Below the pieces are notes generated by a model. The model made no database searches. It was given only the letters and a program-made list of their open reading frames with translations, and was not told the origin of the DNA. The translations under genes were made by a program, and so were the position numbers. Shown in pieces: positions 15,537-23,984 of a stretch of 47,143 bases of DNA. Positions within the stretch are counted from its first letter, which is position 1. Each line of letters starts with the position of its first letter. Source of the stretch: an uncultured Eubacteriales bacterium (GTDB lineage Bacteria > Bacillota > Clostridia > Oscillospirales > Oscillospiraceae); contig ONCI01000039.1 of the NCBI GenBank assembly GCA_900316255.1, positions 1-47,143 of the forward strand. The letters run 5' to 3'.

Positions 15537-16574
15537 ATGCAGCAGGCCGTTTTTTGTTCGGATCTCTACTTTCTTCTCCCGCCGGAATTTGCGGACTTCG
15601 AATCCTTCCGTGCCGCGGTGGAGGCTGCGGCCAAGCCCTTTGAAGTGAAGGCCCTTGTGCTTCGGGAAGACCACAGGATCCCAAACCAGGGCGTGGAAAA
15701 GGGCGTTTGCATGGCCCCCTTCTTTCTGACCGGTTATCATGACGTTCCAAGCCTGCTGCGGATCTGGGACGCGGAGGATCTTTATCCCGCCCAGGTGGAG
15801 CTTTTGAGCCAGGAGGAATACAATGCCCGGCTGCACCGTCTGGTCACGGACTTCTGCCCCGGCTGCACCCGCTACAAGCCCCTCACCAACCGGGTCCAGA
15901 GCCTGAACGGCCACTTTGAGGAGATCGCCCTGGACGGCTTCTGCGCCTATCGGGTGGAAACTAAGCCCTCTCCGCGCAGCCTTCGGCATCTGCTGTTCAC
16001 CTTCGGCGGCTTCTGGAAGCACTTCTCCTATGGAGCGGATCCCGCGGAGTCGATGGGCAAAAGGCTGAAAGAAATGCTCTATCTGAATCTGGCCGAGCCT
16101 CAGCTCACTGAGCAGGACGGAGAAAAGCTCTGGAGCGGCAGGGCCAAAACCGTCTTTGACGGGCAGGTCGCCTCCCTCGTCTCCGCCTATGTGCAGGAGG
16201 TGATCGACCCCGCCTATCACATCGCCGCCCGGATCGACCGTCCCGCCGGAAAGGGCTTTGGCGACAGCGCCGGGACGGAGGACTTCCGTAAGGCCTGCAA
16301 GAAATACGGCCTTTCCGTGCTGACGCTGCGCTTTGCTCCCCAGGGCGAGGAAAAGCTGCGGCGTTCGCTGGCAGAGCTGACGGAGCACTGGTATCTGTTC
16401 CCGCTGGACGGGGAGGAGGGCTGCCTGCGGTATTATGCCCTGGACAGCGCTGCGGTGCGGAAGGCCCTGCACTACCGTCTGCCTTTGCTGCGCACGCTCG
16501 GGCTCTCCGCCCGGTTCTCCGATCAGTACGGCAGCAAGGAATACGCCTTTGACGAGAGCATGCACGAAGTCTAA
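15537..16574 (+). CDS. Protein of unknown function
   Basis: 345 residues, AAAGGAG 9 nt before the ATG. No signal peptide or membrane helix. A CPGCTRYKP motif near residue 102 has two Cys. The stretch RLKEMLYLNLAEPQLTE and a C-terminal region rich in Tyr and Leu are otherwise unremarkable. I do not recognise a family. It looks like a soluble single gene with its own promoter. Confidence 0.65.
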   Translation: MQQAVFCSDLYFLLPPEFADFESFRAAVEAAAKPFEVKALVLREDHRIPNQGVEKGVCMAPFFLTGYHDVPSLLRIWDAEDLYPAQVELLSQEEYNARLHRLVTDFCPGCTRYKPLTNRVQSLNGHFEEIALDGFCAYRVETKPSPRSLRHLLFTFGGFWKHFSYGADPAESMGKRLKEMLYLNLAEPQLTEQDGEKLWSGRAKTVFDGQVASLVSAYVQEVIDPAYHIAARIDRPAGKGFGDSAGTEDFRKACKKYGLSVLTLRFAPQGEEKLRRSLAELTEHWYLFPLDGEEGCLRYYALDSAAVRKALHYRLPLLRTLGLSARFSDQYGSKEYAFDESMHEV

Positions 16575-16664
16575 GCGGGCCGCAGGCCGGGCAAAGCTTT
16601 CTTCTTGTCTTTTCTGTCGAAAACTGTCAGCTTACAGGACACAAATCAGATCGAGGTGACCGCC

Positions 16665-17444
16665 ATGCTGCTTACCCAAATCATTTCTCTTCCCATCTCC
16701 ATCCTGCTCTTTCTCTGGATGCTGCGGATCAAGCGGGACGACCCCTTCCCCAGGGGGAGCGTAACGAGCATGCTGCTCACCGGCGGGCTCTGCACCCTGG
16801 TAGCCACGATCCTGACGCTGGTCTTCAGCATTCTGGTCGTGGTGGCAAACTTCGGGCTGAAGGACGTGATTGCCGTCCTGTCCGATCCCGCCTCCTACGA
16901 GAGCTCCGATCTTGCCGCCAAGCTCCGGGCGGGCAGCGGCGGTCCCACGCTGCTGGGCGTCTTTATCAGCACCTTCCTGATGACCGCCCTTGTGGAAGAG
17001 GGGCTCAAATACCTCGCCATGCGCCTCTGCCTGCGGAGGGAGGGCGTCATGAAGACCCGGATGGACGCGGTGGTCTGCGGCGCCATCGTCGGCCTGGCCT
17101 TTCAGGTGCTGGAGGATCTCACCTACGCCTCCGGCGATCTGGTGACGGCCATTTTCCGGGCTTTCACCCCCTTCCACTTCCTCTTCGGCGCCATCATGGG
17201 CTACTATTACGGCAAATATGCCCAAAGCGGGAAAAAGATCGACGGCGTCCTGGCCCTGCTGCTGCCGGTGCTGATCCACGGCTTTTATGATTTCGGTCTG
17301 AAGAGCCTGGAGCTGGGCGACATGTTCTTCCTGCTCACCCTGCTGGTCCTGGTCCTGATGCTTGGCCTCACGGTCTTCATGATCGTGAAGATCCGGCGCT
17401 GGAGCAAAAAAGGGACCCTCTCCCAGCCCCTGGAAACAGCCTGA
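16665..17444 (+). CDS. PrsW family intramembrane protease
   Basis: 259 residues from ATG 16665 (GAGGTG upstream). PrsW-type motifs sit in membrane helices: EEGLKYLAM near 110, FQVLEDLTYA near 146, HFLFGAIMGYYYG near 171 and HGFYDF near 205. PrsW of Bacillus starts cleavage of anti-sigma factor RsiW, while other members process varied membrane proteins. The substrate here is unknown. No sigma/anti-sigma pair lies nearby. Confidence 0.85.
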   Translation: MLLTQIISLPISILLFLWMLRIKRDDPFPRGSVTSMLLTGGLCTLVATILTLVFSILVVVANFGLKDVIAVLSDPASYESSDLAAKLRAGSGGPTLLGVFISTFLMTALVEEGLKYLAMRLCLRREGVMKTRMDAVVCGAIVGLAFQVLEDLTYASGDLVTAIFRAFTPFHFLFGAIMGYYYGKYAQSGKKIDGVLALLLPVLIHGFYDFGLKSLELGDMFFLLTLLVLVLMLGLTVFMIVKIRRWSKKGTLSQPLETA

Positions 17445-17454
17445 GCCTGTATGC

Positions 17455-17493
17455 AAAAAAGGAACCTGAACAGCTTTGTTCAGGTTCCTTTTT
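17455..17493. terminator. Bidirectional terminator between convergent genes
   Basis: Six A, GGAACCTGAAC, 6-nt loop, GTTCAGGTTCC, five T. It serves the PrsW gene (plus) and the CCA-type gene (minus). Confidence 0.9.
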
Positions 17494-17506
17494 GCGTTTC
17501 GGGGTT

Positions 17507-18868
17507 TTACCTTCTCCCTTTGCGGAGATAGGCAAGGGTCTGGACCAGAGCCTCCTCTTTCGGCACACCGGCCAGCCGCATCTTGTGGGCATAGCGGAGC
17601 GCCTCCCCGAAGTCCTTTCCGGGCTTTACGCCCGCCTCCACCAGATCCCTGCCCTGGACATAGGGTCTGGCCATCCGCTCCCGAAAGAGCTGCAGCCGCT
17701 GCCGCAGGAAGGCTTCCGTCTCCGCATAGGGCTCGTCGCCGCCCTTGCCCAGGTGGTCCGCCTTGGCCAGCAGCAGCAGATCCTCCGGACAGGCCGATTT
17801 GTCAAACATTTTTGTGGTGGATTTCACGCTGGACCCGGCCCGGGCCATCATGTTGGGCCCCATGTGCAGCTCCACCATGCTGAGCACGTAGCGCTCCAGC
17901 CGGTTTTCCCGGCTGAGCCTTCTGAGAAAGCGTTTTGCCAGCGGGATCCCGGTCTTCTCGTGGCCGATGGCCCGGATCTTCCCGCCTTCCGACGTGGTGG
18001 ACACCGCCTTGCCGAAATCGTGGGTCAGCGCCGCCAGCATGAAGCCCTCGGGATAGACAGCCTCCTTCCTGAGCCTTGCCGCCGCGTCCAGCACCATCAT
18101 CGTGTGGACCCAGGCGTCCCCCTCCGGGTGGTGGATCGGGCTCTGGGGCACGCCGATCAGGGCCTCCGCCTCCGGGAACCAGGTGGAGAGCTGGTCCATC
18201 TTCCGAAGCTCCTCAAAGAAGACGGAGGGCTTTTCCGCCTTCAGCATCGCCTTGTTCATCTCGCCCAGGATCCGCTCGGAGGCCAGCGCCTCCAAGGCCA
18301 TGGTCCGGGACAAGGCCGCCGTCTCCTCCGCAATGCAAAAGCCGAATCTGGCCGCAAACTGGGCGGCCCGCAGCACCCGCAGGGCGTCCTCCCGATAGGT
18401 CCGGTCGCTCACATGGCGGATCAGGCGGTTTTGCATATCCTGCCGCCCGCCGAAGAAGTCCAGCACCTCTCCGGTCAGCACGTCCTCCATCATGGCGTTC
18501 ATGGTGAAGTCCCTGCGCATGGCGGCCTTCTCATAGCCCAGGAAGGGGTCCACGTCGATCTCAAAGTCCTTGTGGCCCCGGCCGGTGGCCGTCTCTTTTC
18601 TGGGCATGGCAATGTCGATCTCATAGGATTTCAGCCCGAAAACGCCGAAGCTGACGCCGGTTTTGATCACCTCGCCCAGGCTCTCCAGGATCGCGAGCAG
18701 GGTCTCCGGCGTGATGCCGTGGATCTCGATGTCCACGTCCTTGTTCTCCCGGCCCAGGATGTGATCCCGCACCAGCCCGCCGACGTAAAAGGTCCTGCCG
18801 CCTGCCTCTGCCACCCGCGCCGCGATGGTCCGCGCCATCAGAACGTTCCTGTCCCCGTACTGCTCCAT
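17507..18868 (-). CDS. cca: tRNA nucleotidyltransferase/poly(A) polymerase family protein with HD domain
   Basis: 454 residues from ATG 18868 with GGAGGAGAG upstream. The nucleotidyltransferase head shows FYVGGLVRDHILG near 28-40 and the DVDIEIHG metal-binding pair. MRRDFTMNAM and YREDALRVLRAAQFAARF are hallmark RNA-binding and head-to-neck motifs. The HD domain has HTMMVLDAAA and ALTHDFGKA. The enzyme adds or repairs the CCA end of tRNA. All six tRNAs here already encode CCA, so repair is the likelier role. Poly(A) polymerase activity cannot be excluded by reading. Confidence 0.87.
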   Translation of the reverse strand: MEQYGDRNVLMARTIAARVAEAGGRTFYVGGLVRDHILGRENKDVDIEIHGITPETLLAILESLGEVIKTGVSFGVFGLKSYEIDIAMPRKETATGRGHKDFEIDVDPFLGYEKAAMRRDFTMNAMMEDVLTGEVLDFFGGRQDMQNRLIRHVSDRTYREDALRVLRAAQFAARFGFCIAEETAALSRTMALEALASERILGEMNKAMLKAEKPSVFFEELRKMDQLSTWFPEAEALIGVPQSPIHHPEGDAWVHTMMVLDAAARLRKEAVYPEGFMLAALTHDFGKAVSTTSEGGKIRAIGHEKTGIPLAKRFLRRLSRENRLERYVLSMVELHMGPNMMARAGSSVKSTTKMFDKSACPEDLLLLAKADHLGKGGDEPYAETEAFLRQRLQLFRERMARPYVQGRDLVEAGVKPGKDFGEALRYAHKMRLAGVPKEEALVQTLAYLRKGRR

Positions 18869-18935
18869 CGTCTCTCCTCCGCTTTCCTTCCGGCCTCTGT
18901 AAGCTTTTTCTTCCCTGCTTCGCAAAACTGCGTCA

Positions 18936-18964
18936 TTGACAAAGCCGTCTTTTCCTTTTACAGT
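18936..18964 (+). promoter_or_regulatory. Promoter of the radical SAM gene
   Basis: TTGACA, 17-bp spacer, TACAGT. A TATAAA just downstream is the alternative -10 but would need a 22-bp spacer. Confidence 0.55.
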
Positions 18965-19015
18965 ATAAAAGATATTTTACCCCCTGTAAAGCCGATTCAC
19001 GGAAGGAGAATCCCC

Positions 19016-20140
19016 ATGAAAGAAGCATTTGATCTGCAAAAGCACATTGCGCAGGGCGTGGAGAAGATCGTGGCGGACACGGTCAAGGCCACCCTTAAAC
19101 ACCCCAAGGAGAGCGCCTTTATGCTCCGCTTCGCGGCGGCCAGCAAAAAGGCCTCCAAAAAGCGCATGAAGCTGGAGGAGGAGGGGCTGCACGTCCCCGG
19201 CTTCCTCATCGCCAGCATCACCAGCAGCTGCAACCTGCACTGCGCGGGCTGCTATTCCCGCTGCAACAACGCCACCGTGGACGCGGCCCCTGTGGAGCAG
19301 CTGAGCCGGGAGGAATGGCTGCGGGTCTTCCGGGAGGCGGAGGAACTGGGCATCAGCTTCATCATGCTGGCCGGGGGCGAGCCGCTGATCCGCCGGGACG
19401 TGATCGAGGCCGCCGGCGCCATGCCCGACATCATCTTCCCCATCTTCACCAACGGCACCTTCATCGACGAGCGCTACTTCCAGCTGCTGGACCGCTGCCG
19501 GAACCTGGTTCCGGTGATGAGCATCGAGGGCGGCAAGGAGATCACCGACGCCCGCCGGGGCAGCGGCATCTACGATCTGGTCACCAAAAACATGGCAAAG
19601 TGCAAGGAAAAGGGCCTGATTTTCGGCGCCTCCATCACCGTGACCACGGAAAACGCGGCGGAAGTCAGCTCCCGGGACTACGTGCGGAAGCTGGCGGAGC
19701 AGGGCTGCAAGCTGGTGATCTACGTGGAGTTTGTGCCCGTGACGGAGGAGGCCAGGCACCTGGCCCCCGGCGAAAAGGAGCGCGCCCTCATGGCTCAGGC
19801 CATTGACGCACTCCGCGCCGACTATGACGACATGGTGCTCCTCTCCTTCCCGGGAGACGAGCTGGCCATGGGCGGCTGCATGGCGGCGGGCCGGGAGTTC
19901 TTCCACATCAATTCCCACGGCGGCGCTGAGCCCTGCCCCTTCTCCCCCTACTCCGACAGCAACGTGAAGAGCGCTTCCCTGAAGGAGGCCATCCGCTCCC
20001 GGCTCTTTGAGCAGCTGCGGGACCAGCATGTGCTGGAGGAGGCGCACGTGGGCGGCTGCGTCCTCTTCTCCCAGAAGAGCCAGGTGGAGCGGATCATGGC
20101 CGAGATCGCCGCCTCCCGCACCGCGGAGCCGAAGGCCTGA
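19016..20140 (+). CDS. Radical SAM protein
   Basis: 374 residues from ATG 19016 with GGAAGGAG 8 nt upstream. CNLHCAGCYSRC places the 4Fe-4S ligands at Cys72, Cys76 and Cys79. GGEPLIR and a TNGT strand follow. The C-terminus has GGAEPCPFSPYSDSNV and a further Cys, like a reduced SPASM region. Family members modify peptides or act in cofactor synthesis. It faces the CCA-type gene divergently and has no obvious partner, except possibly the 39-residue peptide gene 1.9 kb on. That link is only a guess. Confidence 0.87.
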   Translation: MKEAFDLQKHIAQGVEKIVADTVKATLKHPKESAFMLRFAAASKKASKKRMKLEEEGLHVPGFLIASITSSCNLHCAGCYSRCNNATVDAAPVEQLSREEWLRVFREAEELGISFIMLAGGEPLIRRDVIEAAGAMPDIIFPIFTNGTFIDERYFQLLDRCRNLVPVMSIEGGKEITDARRGSGIYDLVTKNMAKCKEKGLIFGASITVTTENAAEVSSRDYVRKLAEQGCKLVIYVEFVPVTEEARHLAPGEKERALMAQAIDALRADYDDMVLLSFPGDELAMGGCMAAGREFFHINSHGGAEPCPFSPYSDSNVKSASLKEAIRSRLFEQLRDQHVLEEAHVGGCVLFSQKSQVERIMAEIAASRTAEPKA

Positions 20141-20159
20141 TTTCCTTCCCGCAGGGGAG

Positions 20160-20490
20160 GTAGACGCTCGTCCGCTTTCAAGCCTTCTCCTTGAGGAGAA
20201 GGTGGCATCCGCCGTCTCCCGCCCTAAAGGACTAGCTTCGCGTCGCAAGGCGGATGACGGATGAGGTGTCGTACTCCCTAAGTCAGATTGGCAATCCGCC
20301 GCAACAGCTCCCTCGGAGAGGGAGCCAAAGATCCTCCCTGAGGGAGGTGGCGCGACGCGTCCCCCGCAAGCGCCGCGACGGAGGGAGTCGATCTGCGTCC
20401 CTCTGACGCCCTTGGCTCCCCCCTTCGGGGGGAGCTGTCACGTCGGCGAGCCGACGTGACAGAGAGGGGGGATCCACACGGCTTTTCGTG
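20160..20490. repeat. Intergenic region filled with palindromic repeats
   Basis: No gene is seen from 20141 to 20563. Visible palindromes are CCTTCTCC/GGAGAAGG, CTCCCTC/GAGGGAG, CCCCCTTCGGGGGG and CACGTCGG/CCGACGTG. One part ends in GATGACGGATGAGGTG, as in the element at 23736-23862. They look like extragenic palindromic elements rather than genes. Confidence 0.65.
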
Positions 20491-20499
20491 GGATTCTTC

Positions 20500-20528
20500 T
20501 TGCCCTTCTCCCGCCGATCCGATATAAT
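20500..20528 (+). promoter_or_regulatory. Promoter of the DUF4259/GNAT gene
   Basis: TTGCCC, 17-bp spacer, TATAAT, 35 nt before the ATG. Confidence 0.7.
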
Positions 20529-20563
20529 CATTTTGAAAATGAAGCAGAGAGGAGCAGGCCCTC

Positions 20564-21865
20564 ATGGGAACTTGGAGCACCGGCATTCTGGACAACGACA
20601 CCGCTCGGGATCTGCTGCCGGAATACAGTGTTGCCTTCTGGAAATACCCGGTCCCGGAAGCGCTGGCCCGGCTGGATGCCTTTGTGCGGCAGGATTATGA
20701 CGAGGGCGACAGCGAGGAATGGGCAAACTACCGTTATTCTCTGGCAGCCTTTCTGTGGAAAAAGGGCATTCTCCCGGACGAAGTGCGCTCCCACACCGTC
20801 GCCATGATCGACAGCGGCTTCGGGCTGGAGCTCTGGGCAGAGGCCGGGGAAAAAGCCCTGCGGGCCCGGCAGAGGGCCCTGGCTGCCTTCCGGGAAAAGC
20901 TTCTCTCCCCCCTTCCGCCCAGAAAAACGATCAAGCCTCATGTCCACACCCAGCGCATCTTCCGCGACGGAGACCTTGTCGCCATCCAGCTGCAAACAGC
21001 CGGCAAGCCTTACACAGGCGGCAAGATGCGGCCCATGACCGACGAGGAATTCCACGCCTGTGACGGCAAATATGTGCTGCTGCAGCTCATCGGCTGTGAA
21101 GCCAGCTGGACCTCCGCTCTGGACCCGGAGGTCAAAGACTATTGGGCCGTCTTCCGCCTCTTTGAGGGGCTGTACGATACGCCGCCATGTGAGATCGATG
21201 TGGAGCAGCTGAAGCTTGCCTCGCTCCCCTACGGTTCCCTGCTCACACCCTATCTGTGCTGCGAGAGCAGCATGTTCCATTTCAAGCGCCGCAAGTATCA
21301 GCTTCTGGGCAACGCCGCGGCAGGTCCGATGCCTCATTCCAACGATCAGGCTGTCCTCACCCTCGGCATCGACCGCCCCTGGCTCAACACGGATTCCGAG
21401 CTTCTCGCCGCCATGGGGAAAGAGCCTTTGTGCAGCGTCTATCGGGGCGTGGGGAAGCGTTATCGGAACCTCATCCTTCAAACGCTTCTCCCGGAGGACG
21501 AGGATGCCTCCCTCAGCCCGCGGGAACGAAGCAAGCTTCTCTTTCGTCGGGCCGACGCCATTACGGAGCATGCTTCCGCCGCCGAGCAGAGAGGCGCCCG
21601 GATCCTGCAGCTTTCCTATGGCGGCGTTCCCGTCGGTTTTCTGACCCTGGACGGGAAGCGGCTGGACGCCCTCTACATCCGGGACGATCAGAAGAACAAG
21701 GGCTTTGGCACCGCTCTGCTGGACTACGGGCTCTGCCGGGCCGGGTCCGGCGCCTTTCTGGACGTGCCGGAGGGCCACGCCGCCATGAGACGTATCTGCG
21801 AAAAGCTGCAGCTACATCAGGTTCCAGGTGCACAGCCAGGCTTTCTCCGCTGGCAACAGCTTTGA
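20564..21865 (+). CDS. DUF4259-like domain fused to a GNAT-like domain
   Basis: 433 residues. The N-terminus MGTWSTGILDNDTARDL is the signature of DUF4259 proteins (MGTWG-G-F-DND). The middle region, with KPHVHTQRIF, GDLVAIQL and GKYVLLQLIG, is not recognised. The C-terminus (about 350-430) resembles an acetyltransferase core: VPVGFLTLDG, LDALYIRDDQKNKGFGTALL and LDVPEGHAAMRR. This domain order is unusual to me. Soluble, single gene. Confidence 0.65.
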   Translation: MGTWSTGILDNDTARDLLPEYSVAFWKYPVPEALARLDAFVRQDYDEGDSEEWANYRYSLAAFLWKKGILPDEVRSHTVAMIDSGFGLELWAEAGEKALRARQRALAAFREKLLSPLPPRKTIKPHVHTQRIFRDGDLVAIQLQTAGKPYTGGKMRPMTDEEFHACDGKYVLLQLIGCEASWTSALDPEVKDYWAVFRLFEGLYDTPPCEIDVEQLKLASLPYGSLLTPYLCCESSMFHFKRRKYQLLGNAAAGPMPHSNDQAVLTLGIDRPWLNTDSELLAAMGKEPLCSVYRGVGKRYRNLILQTLLPEDEDASLSPRERSKLLFRRADAITEHASAAEQRGARILQLSYGGVPVGFLTLDGKRLDALYIRDDQKNKGFGTALLDYGLCRAGSGAFLDVPEGHAAMRRICEKLQLHQVPGAQPGFLRWQQL

Positions 21866-21950
21866 TGCTCCCCTTGGTCATCTTGCTATTTTGCACAAAA
21901 ATCGTGGTTATTCTTTATTCGACTTGCACAATCTTTGGTGGAAACGCCTC

Positions 21951-21979
21951 TTGATTTTGGCGGAAAAAAGGACTATACT
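21951..21979 (+). promoter_or_regulatory. Promoter of the 39-residue peptide gene
   Basis: TTGATT, 17-bp spacer, TATACT, 30 nt before the start codon. Confidence 0.8.
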
Positions 21980-22009
21980 CACGCCGTAAACGAAAGGAGG
22001 CAATAAGCC

Positions 22010-22129
22010 ATGCGTAAGATGAACAAGAAGGATCGTGGCTTTGAGGCCCAGAGCGTGAAGCAGAACAATCTCCTGGACGACGAGGACTTTGCCTATTATT
22101 GCTGGACGCTTCCCCTCTTCGGCGAGTAA
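22010..22129 (+). CDS. Small peptide gene (39 residues)
   Basis: ATG 22010 to TAA 22129. AAAGGAGG lies 9 nt upstream, and a near-consensus promoter and two terminator-like hairpins frame the gene. The peptide has a basic start (MRKMNKKDRG), a polar middle (KQNNLLDDED) and an aromatic tail (FAYYCWTLPLFGE) with one Cys. There is no signal peptide. The leader-like front and short aromatic end could fit a modified-peptide precursor, a regulatory micropeptide or a toxin. None is shown. I do not recognise the family. Confidence 0.65.
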   Translation: MRKMNKKDRGFEAQSVKQNNLLDDEDFAYYCWTLPLFGE

Positions 22130-22151
22130 GCCAAACCATCCACTACAATTC

Positions 22152-22169
22152 GAGCGTTATCGCTCTTTT
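22152..22169 (+). terminator. Short hairpin after the peptide gene
   Basis: GAGCG, loop TTAT, CGCTC, then TTTT. The stem is short, and the stronger terminator at 22201 follows. Confidence 0.45.
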
Positions 22170-22200
22170 CATACAACAACAATTTCATTTCATATAAGAG

Positions 22201-22234
22201 CGAAGCCGCGTCAGACCGACGCGGCTTCGTTTTT
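22201..22234 (+). terminator. Terminator after the peptide gene
   Basis: CGAAGCCGCGTC/GACGCGGCTTCG perfect 12-bp stem, 5-nt loop, five T. It lies between the peptide gene and the convergent exonuclease gene. Confidence 0.85.
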
Positions 22235-22237
22235 GTC

Positions 22238-22783
22238 TTATTTTTTGATTGGCAGCATGGAATACCAGCGCAGGTAGTCCTTCTCCTCCGCCCCCAGGCG
22301 CAGGCAGCGCAGCAGGATCTCGGCGCAGGCGTGGCTGTCGCTGCCGGCGTGGTGGTGGTCCAGGCCGATGCCAAAGTACTGGCACATGGCGTCCAGCTTA
22401 TGACTGATCCCCGGCAGGATCCGCCGCCCCATCTGCACGGTGCAGAGATAGGGCACGCTCTTTTTCCAGGCAATGTCATAGTGGTCCAGGCAGCGGCGCA
22501 GCACTCCCAGGTCAAAGGGGGCATTGTGGGCCACCAGCACGCCCCCGCTCATGAGCTTTTCCAGCCTGGGCCAGAGCTCCGGGAAGGTAGGCGCGTCCTG
22601 CACGCTCTCCTCGCTGATGCCGGTGAGCCAGGTGTTGAAGGGATCAAAGTCCGTCTCCGGGTCCACCAGGGAGTAAAACTCCTCCACGATCTTCCCGTCC
22701 TCCACCACGGAGACGCCGATGGCGCTCATGCGGTGGTTCAGGCGGTTCGGCGTTTCCACGTCAAAGGCGATATATCTTGCCAT
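22238..22783 (-). CDS. DnaQ-like 3'-5' exonuclease
   Basis: 181 residues. DEDDh-family motifs: FDVETPN (Asp/Glu, residues 8-10), HNAPFDL with Asp near 91, and HHAGSDSHACA supplying the His and last Asp. Similar to the epsilon proofreading subunit but free-standing. It degrades single-stranded DNA or RNA ends. It begins 5 nt after the YjbR-like gene and is probably cotranscribed with it. Confidence 0.88.
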   Translation of the reverse strand: MARYIAFDVETPNRLNHRMSAIGVSVVEDGKIVEEFYSLVDPETDFDPFNTWLTGISEESVQDAPTFPELWPRLEKLMSGGVLVAHNAPFDLGVLRRCLDHYDIAWKKSVPYLCTVQMGRRILPGISHKLDAMCQYFGIGLDHHHAGSDSHACAEILLRCLRLGAEEKDYLRWYSMLPIKK

Positions 22784-22788
22784 AACTG

Positions 22789-23541
22789 CTACCTCTTCAG
22801 ATCTTCGCTGAGCTCCTCCGGGATGCCCCGGGGGCCCCGCACGGCGCCCACGCCGTAGTGGGTCTTCAGCTTTTCAAAGGAAAAGCGCCCGGGCGCGTAG
22901 CGCTTCAAAAGCCGGATGCGCATGAGGCTCCGGATGCTGAGTCCCTCCCGGGAGAAGCGATAGGGGATGTCCGTCTCCGTCACCCGGCACTTGTACAGGA
23001 TGGAGGAAACCGGCGCGCCCACATAGAGGAACACGATGTCCCCCTTTTTGATGCCGCTGCCCTGCTTCCAGTTGATCTCCTTCGCCTCGTCAAAGGCGTG
23101 GACGATGTCGAAATACTGAGGATTGGAGGGGATGAGCCACTCCTTGGCGGGGCGCAGGGCCTTCTTTTCCCTGGCCGAGGCCGTGACCCGATAGCTCAGA
23201 TCCACCAGGCTGCGGATCCGCTCTATCTCCACCGTGCCGTCCAGCAGCACACTGATCCAGCTGCCCCGGCTGATATGATAGCCCGGGAAGATCCCCTCCT
23301 CCTGACTCAGCAGGTCCGCCATCAGGGGGCTCTCCATCTTGAGATTCACGAGGTACACGCTCTCCTGTCCCGCAAGGCCCAGCTTCTCTCTCGGAAGGTC
23401 CATCACCAGGGCAAACCACTTTTCATTGTCCTCATGGCGAAAGATCCCGTAATTGGGATAGCGCGGCCAGAGAAATTCGATCTCCCGCTTGTATTTCTTC
23501 CGGACGTACCGGATCAGCTCTTCCCGCTGGCTCGTATCCAT
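22789..23541 (-). CDS. YjbR (MmcQ)-type domain fused to an EVE/PUA-like domain
   Basis: 250 residues. Residues 1-115 resemble the YjbR/MmcQ DNA-binding-like fold: WFALVMDLPREKLGL, VNLKMESPLMADLL and GYHISRGSWISVLLDG. From about 135, WLIPSNPQYFDIVHAF, GIKKGDIVFLYVG and ILYKCRVTE look like an EVE/PUA-like nucleic-acid-binding domain. The C-terminus ends at EELSEDLKR. EVE domains read modified bases in some defence contexts. Here only a DnaQ-like nuclease is adjacent. Confidence 0.72.
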   Translation of the reverse strand: MDTSQREELIRYVRKKYKREIEFLWPRYPNYGIFRHEDNEKWFALVMDLPREKLGLAGQESVYLVNLKMESPLMADLLSQEEGIFPGYHISRGSWISVLLDGTVEIERIRSLVDLSYRVTASAREKKALRPAKEWLIPSNPQYFDIVHAFDEAKEINWKQGSGIKKGDIVFLYVGAPVSSILYKCRVTETDIPYRFSREGLSIRSLMRIRLLKRYAPGRFSFEKLKTHYGVGAVRGPRGIPEELSEDLKR

Positions 23542-23582
23542 GCTCTCTCCTCCGTCGCTTTCGGCCGCTGCCGCATACAGGC

Positions 23583-23611
23583 AGTATAGTGGAAATCCCG
23601 TCCAGCGTCAA
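23583..23611 (-). promoter_or_regulatory. Promoter of the YjbR/exonuclease pair
   Basis: Minus strand: TTGACG, 17-bp spacer, TATACT, about 42 nt before the start. Confidence 0.75.
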
Positions 23612-23735
23612 GCCGTCCTCCCCTCTCTTTGCAGAGGCGGTCTTTGGCCGTCAGCTTGATGCGAAACGCTCCCGGGACCGGGCGGACGAGCAATGCCCGT
23701 TCCTACTACTTTGTCACACTTTAATCTTTGCTTTC

Positions 23736-23862
23736 CACCTCATCCGTCACGTCCCTTGCGGGAACGGGCCGCGCCACCTTCCCCTCGAGGGGAAGGCTTG
23801 AATTCGCGCGTTTCTTGGCTTCCCCTTGAGGGGAAGCTGTCGCGTAAGCGACTGATGAGGTG
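23736..23862. repeat. 127-bp palindromic extragenic element
   Basis: Ends are CACCTCAT and ATGAGGTG. Inside are two hairpins of CTTCCCCT(C/T)GAGGGGAAG type and shorter GTCGCTTACGCGAC-like stems. It has the form of a small non-coding palindromic repeat. The 23542-23984 gap holds no gene. Confidence 0.7.
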
Positions 23863-23916
23863 TTGTATAAACTGCGTCCAGTTTTCATTGTGACAGCGTA
23901 CTGCGACATGGCAAAG

Positions 23917-23953
23917 CGCCAAAACTCCCTGCCTGTGGCAGGGAGTTTTGGCG
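23917..23953. terminator. Hairpin ending the V-ATPase operon
   Basis: A perfect 17-bp stem (CGCCAAAACTCCCTGCC and complement) with a 3-nt loop lies 32 nt after the subunit D stop. The T tract is poor on either strand, so it may protect the mRNA end rather than terminate. Confidence 0.6.
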
Positions 23954-23984
23954 TTATATTCTGTTGCCTGACAGGCAGCAGGCA

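Noticed and set aside
17492..19015. Extension of the radical SAM frame far upstream
   Set aside because: It is antisense to the CCA-type gene. The ATG at 19016 has a strong ribosome site and a promoter just before it.
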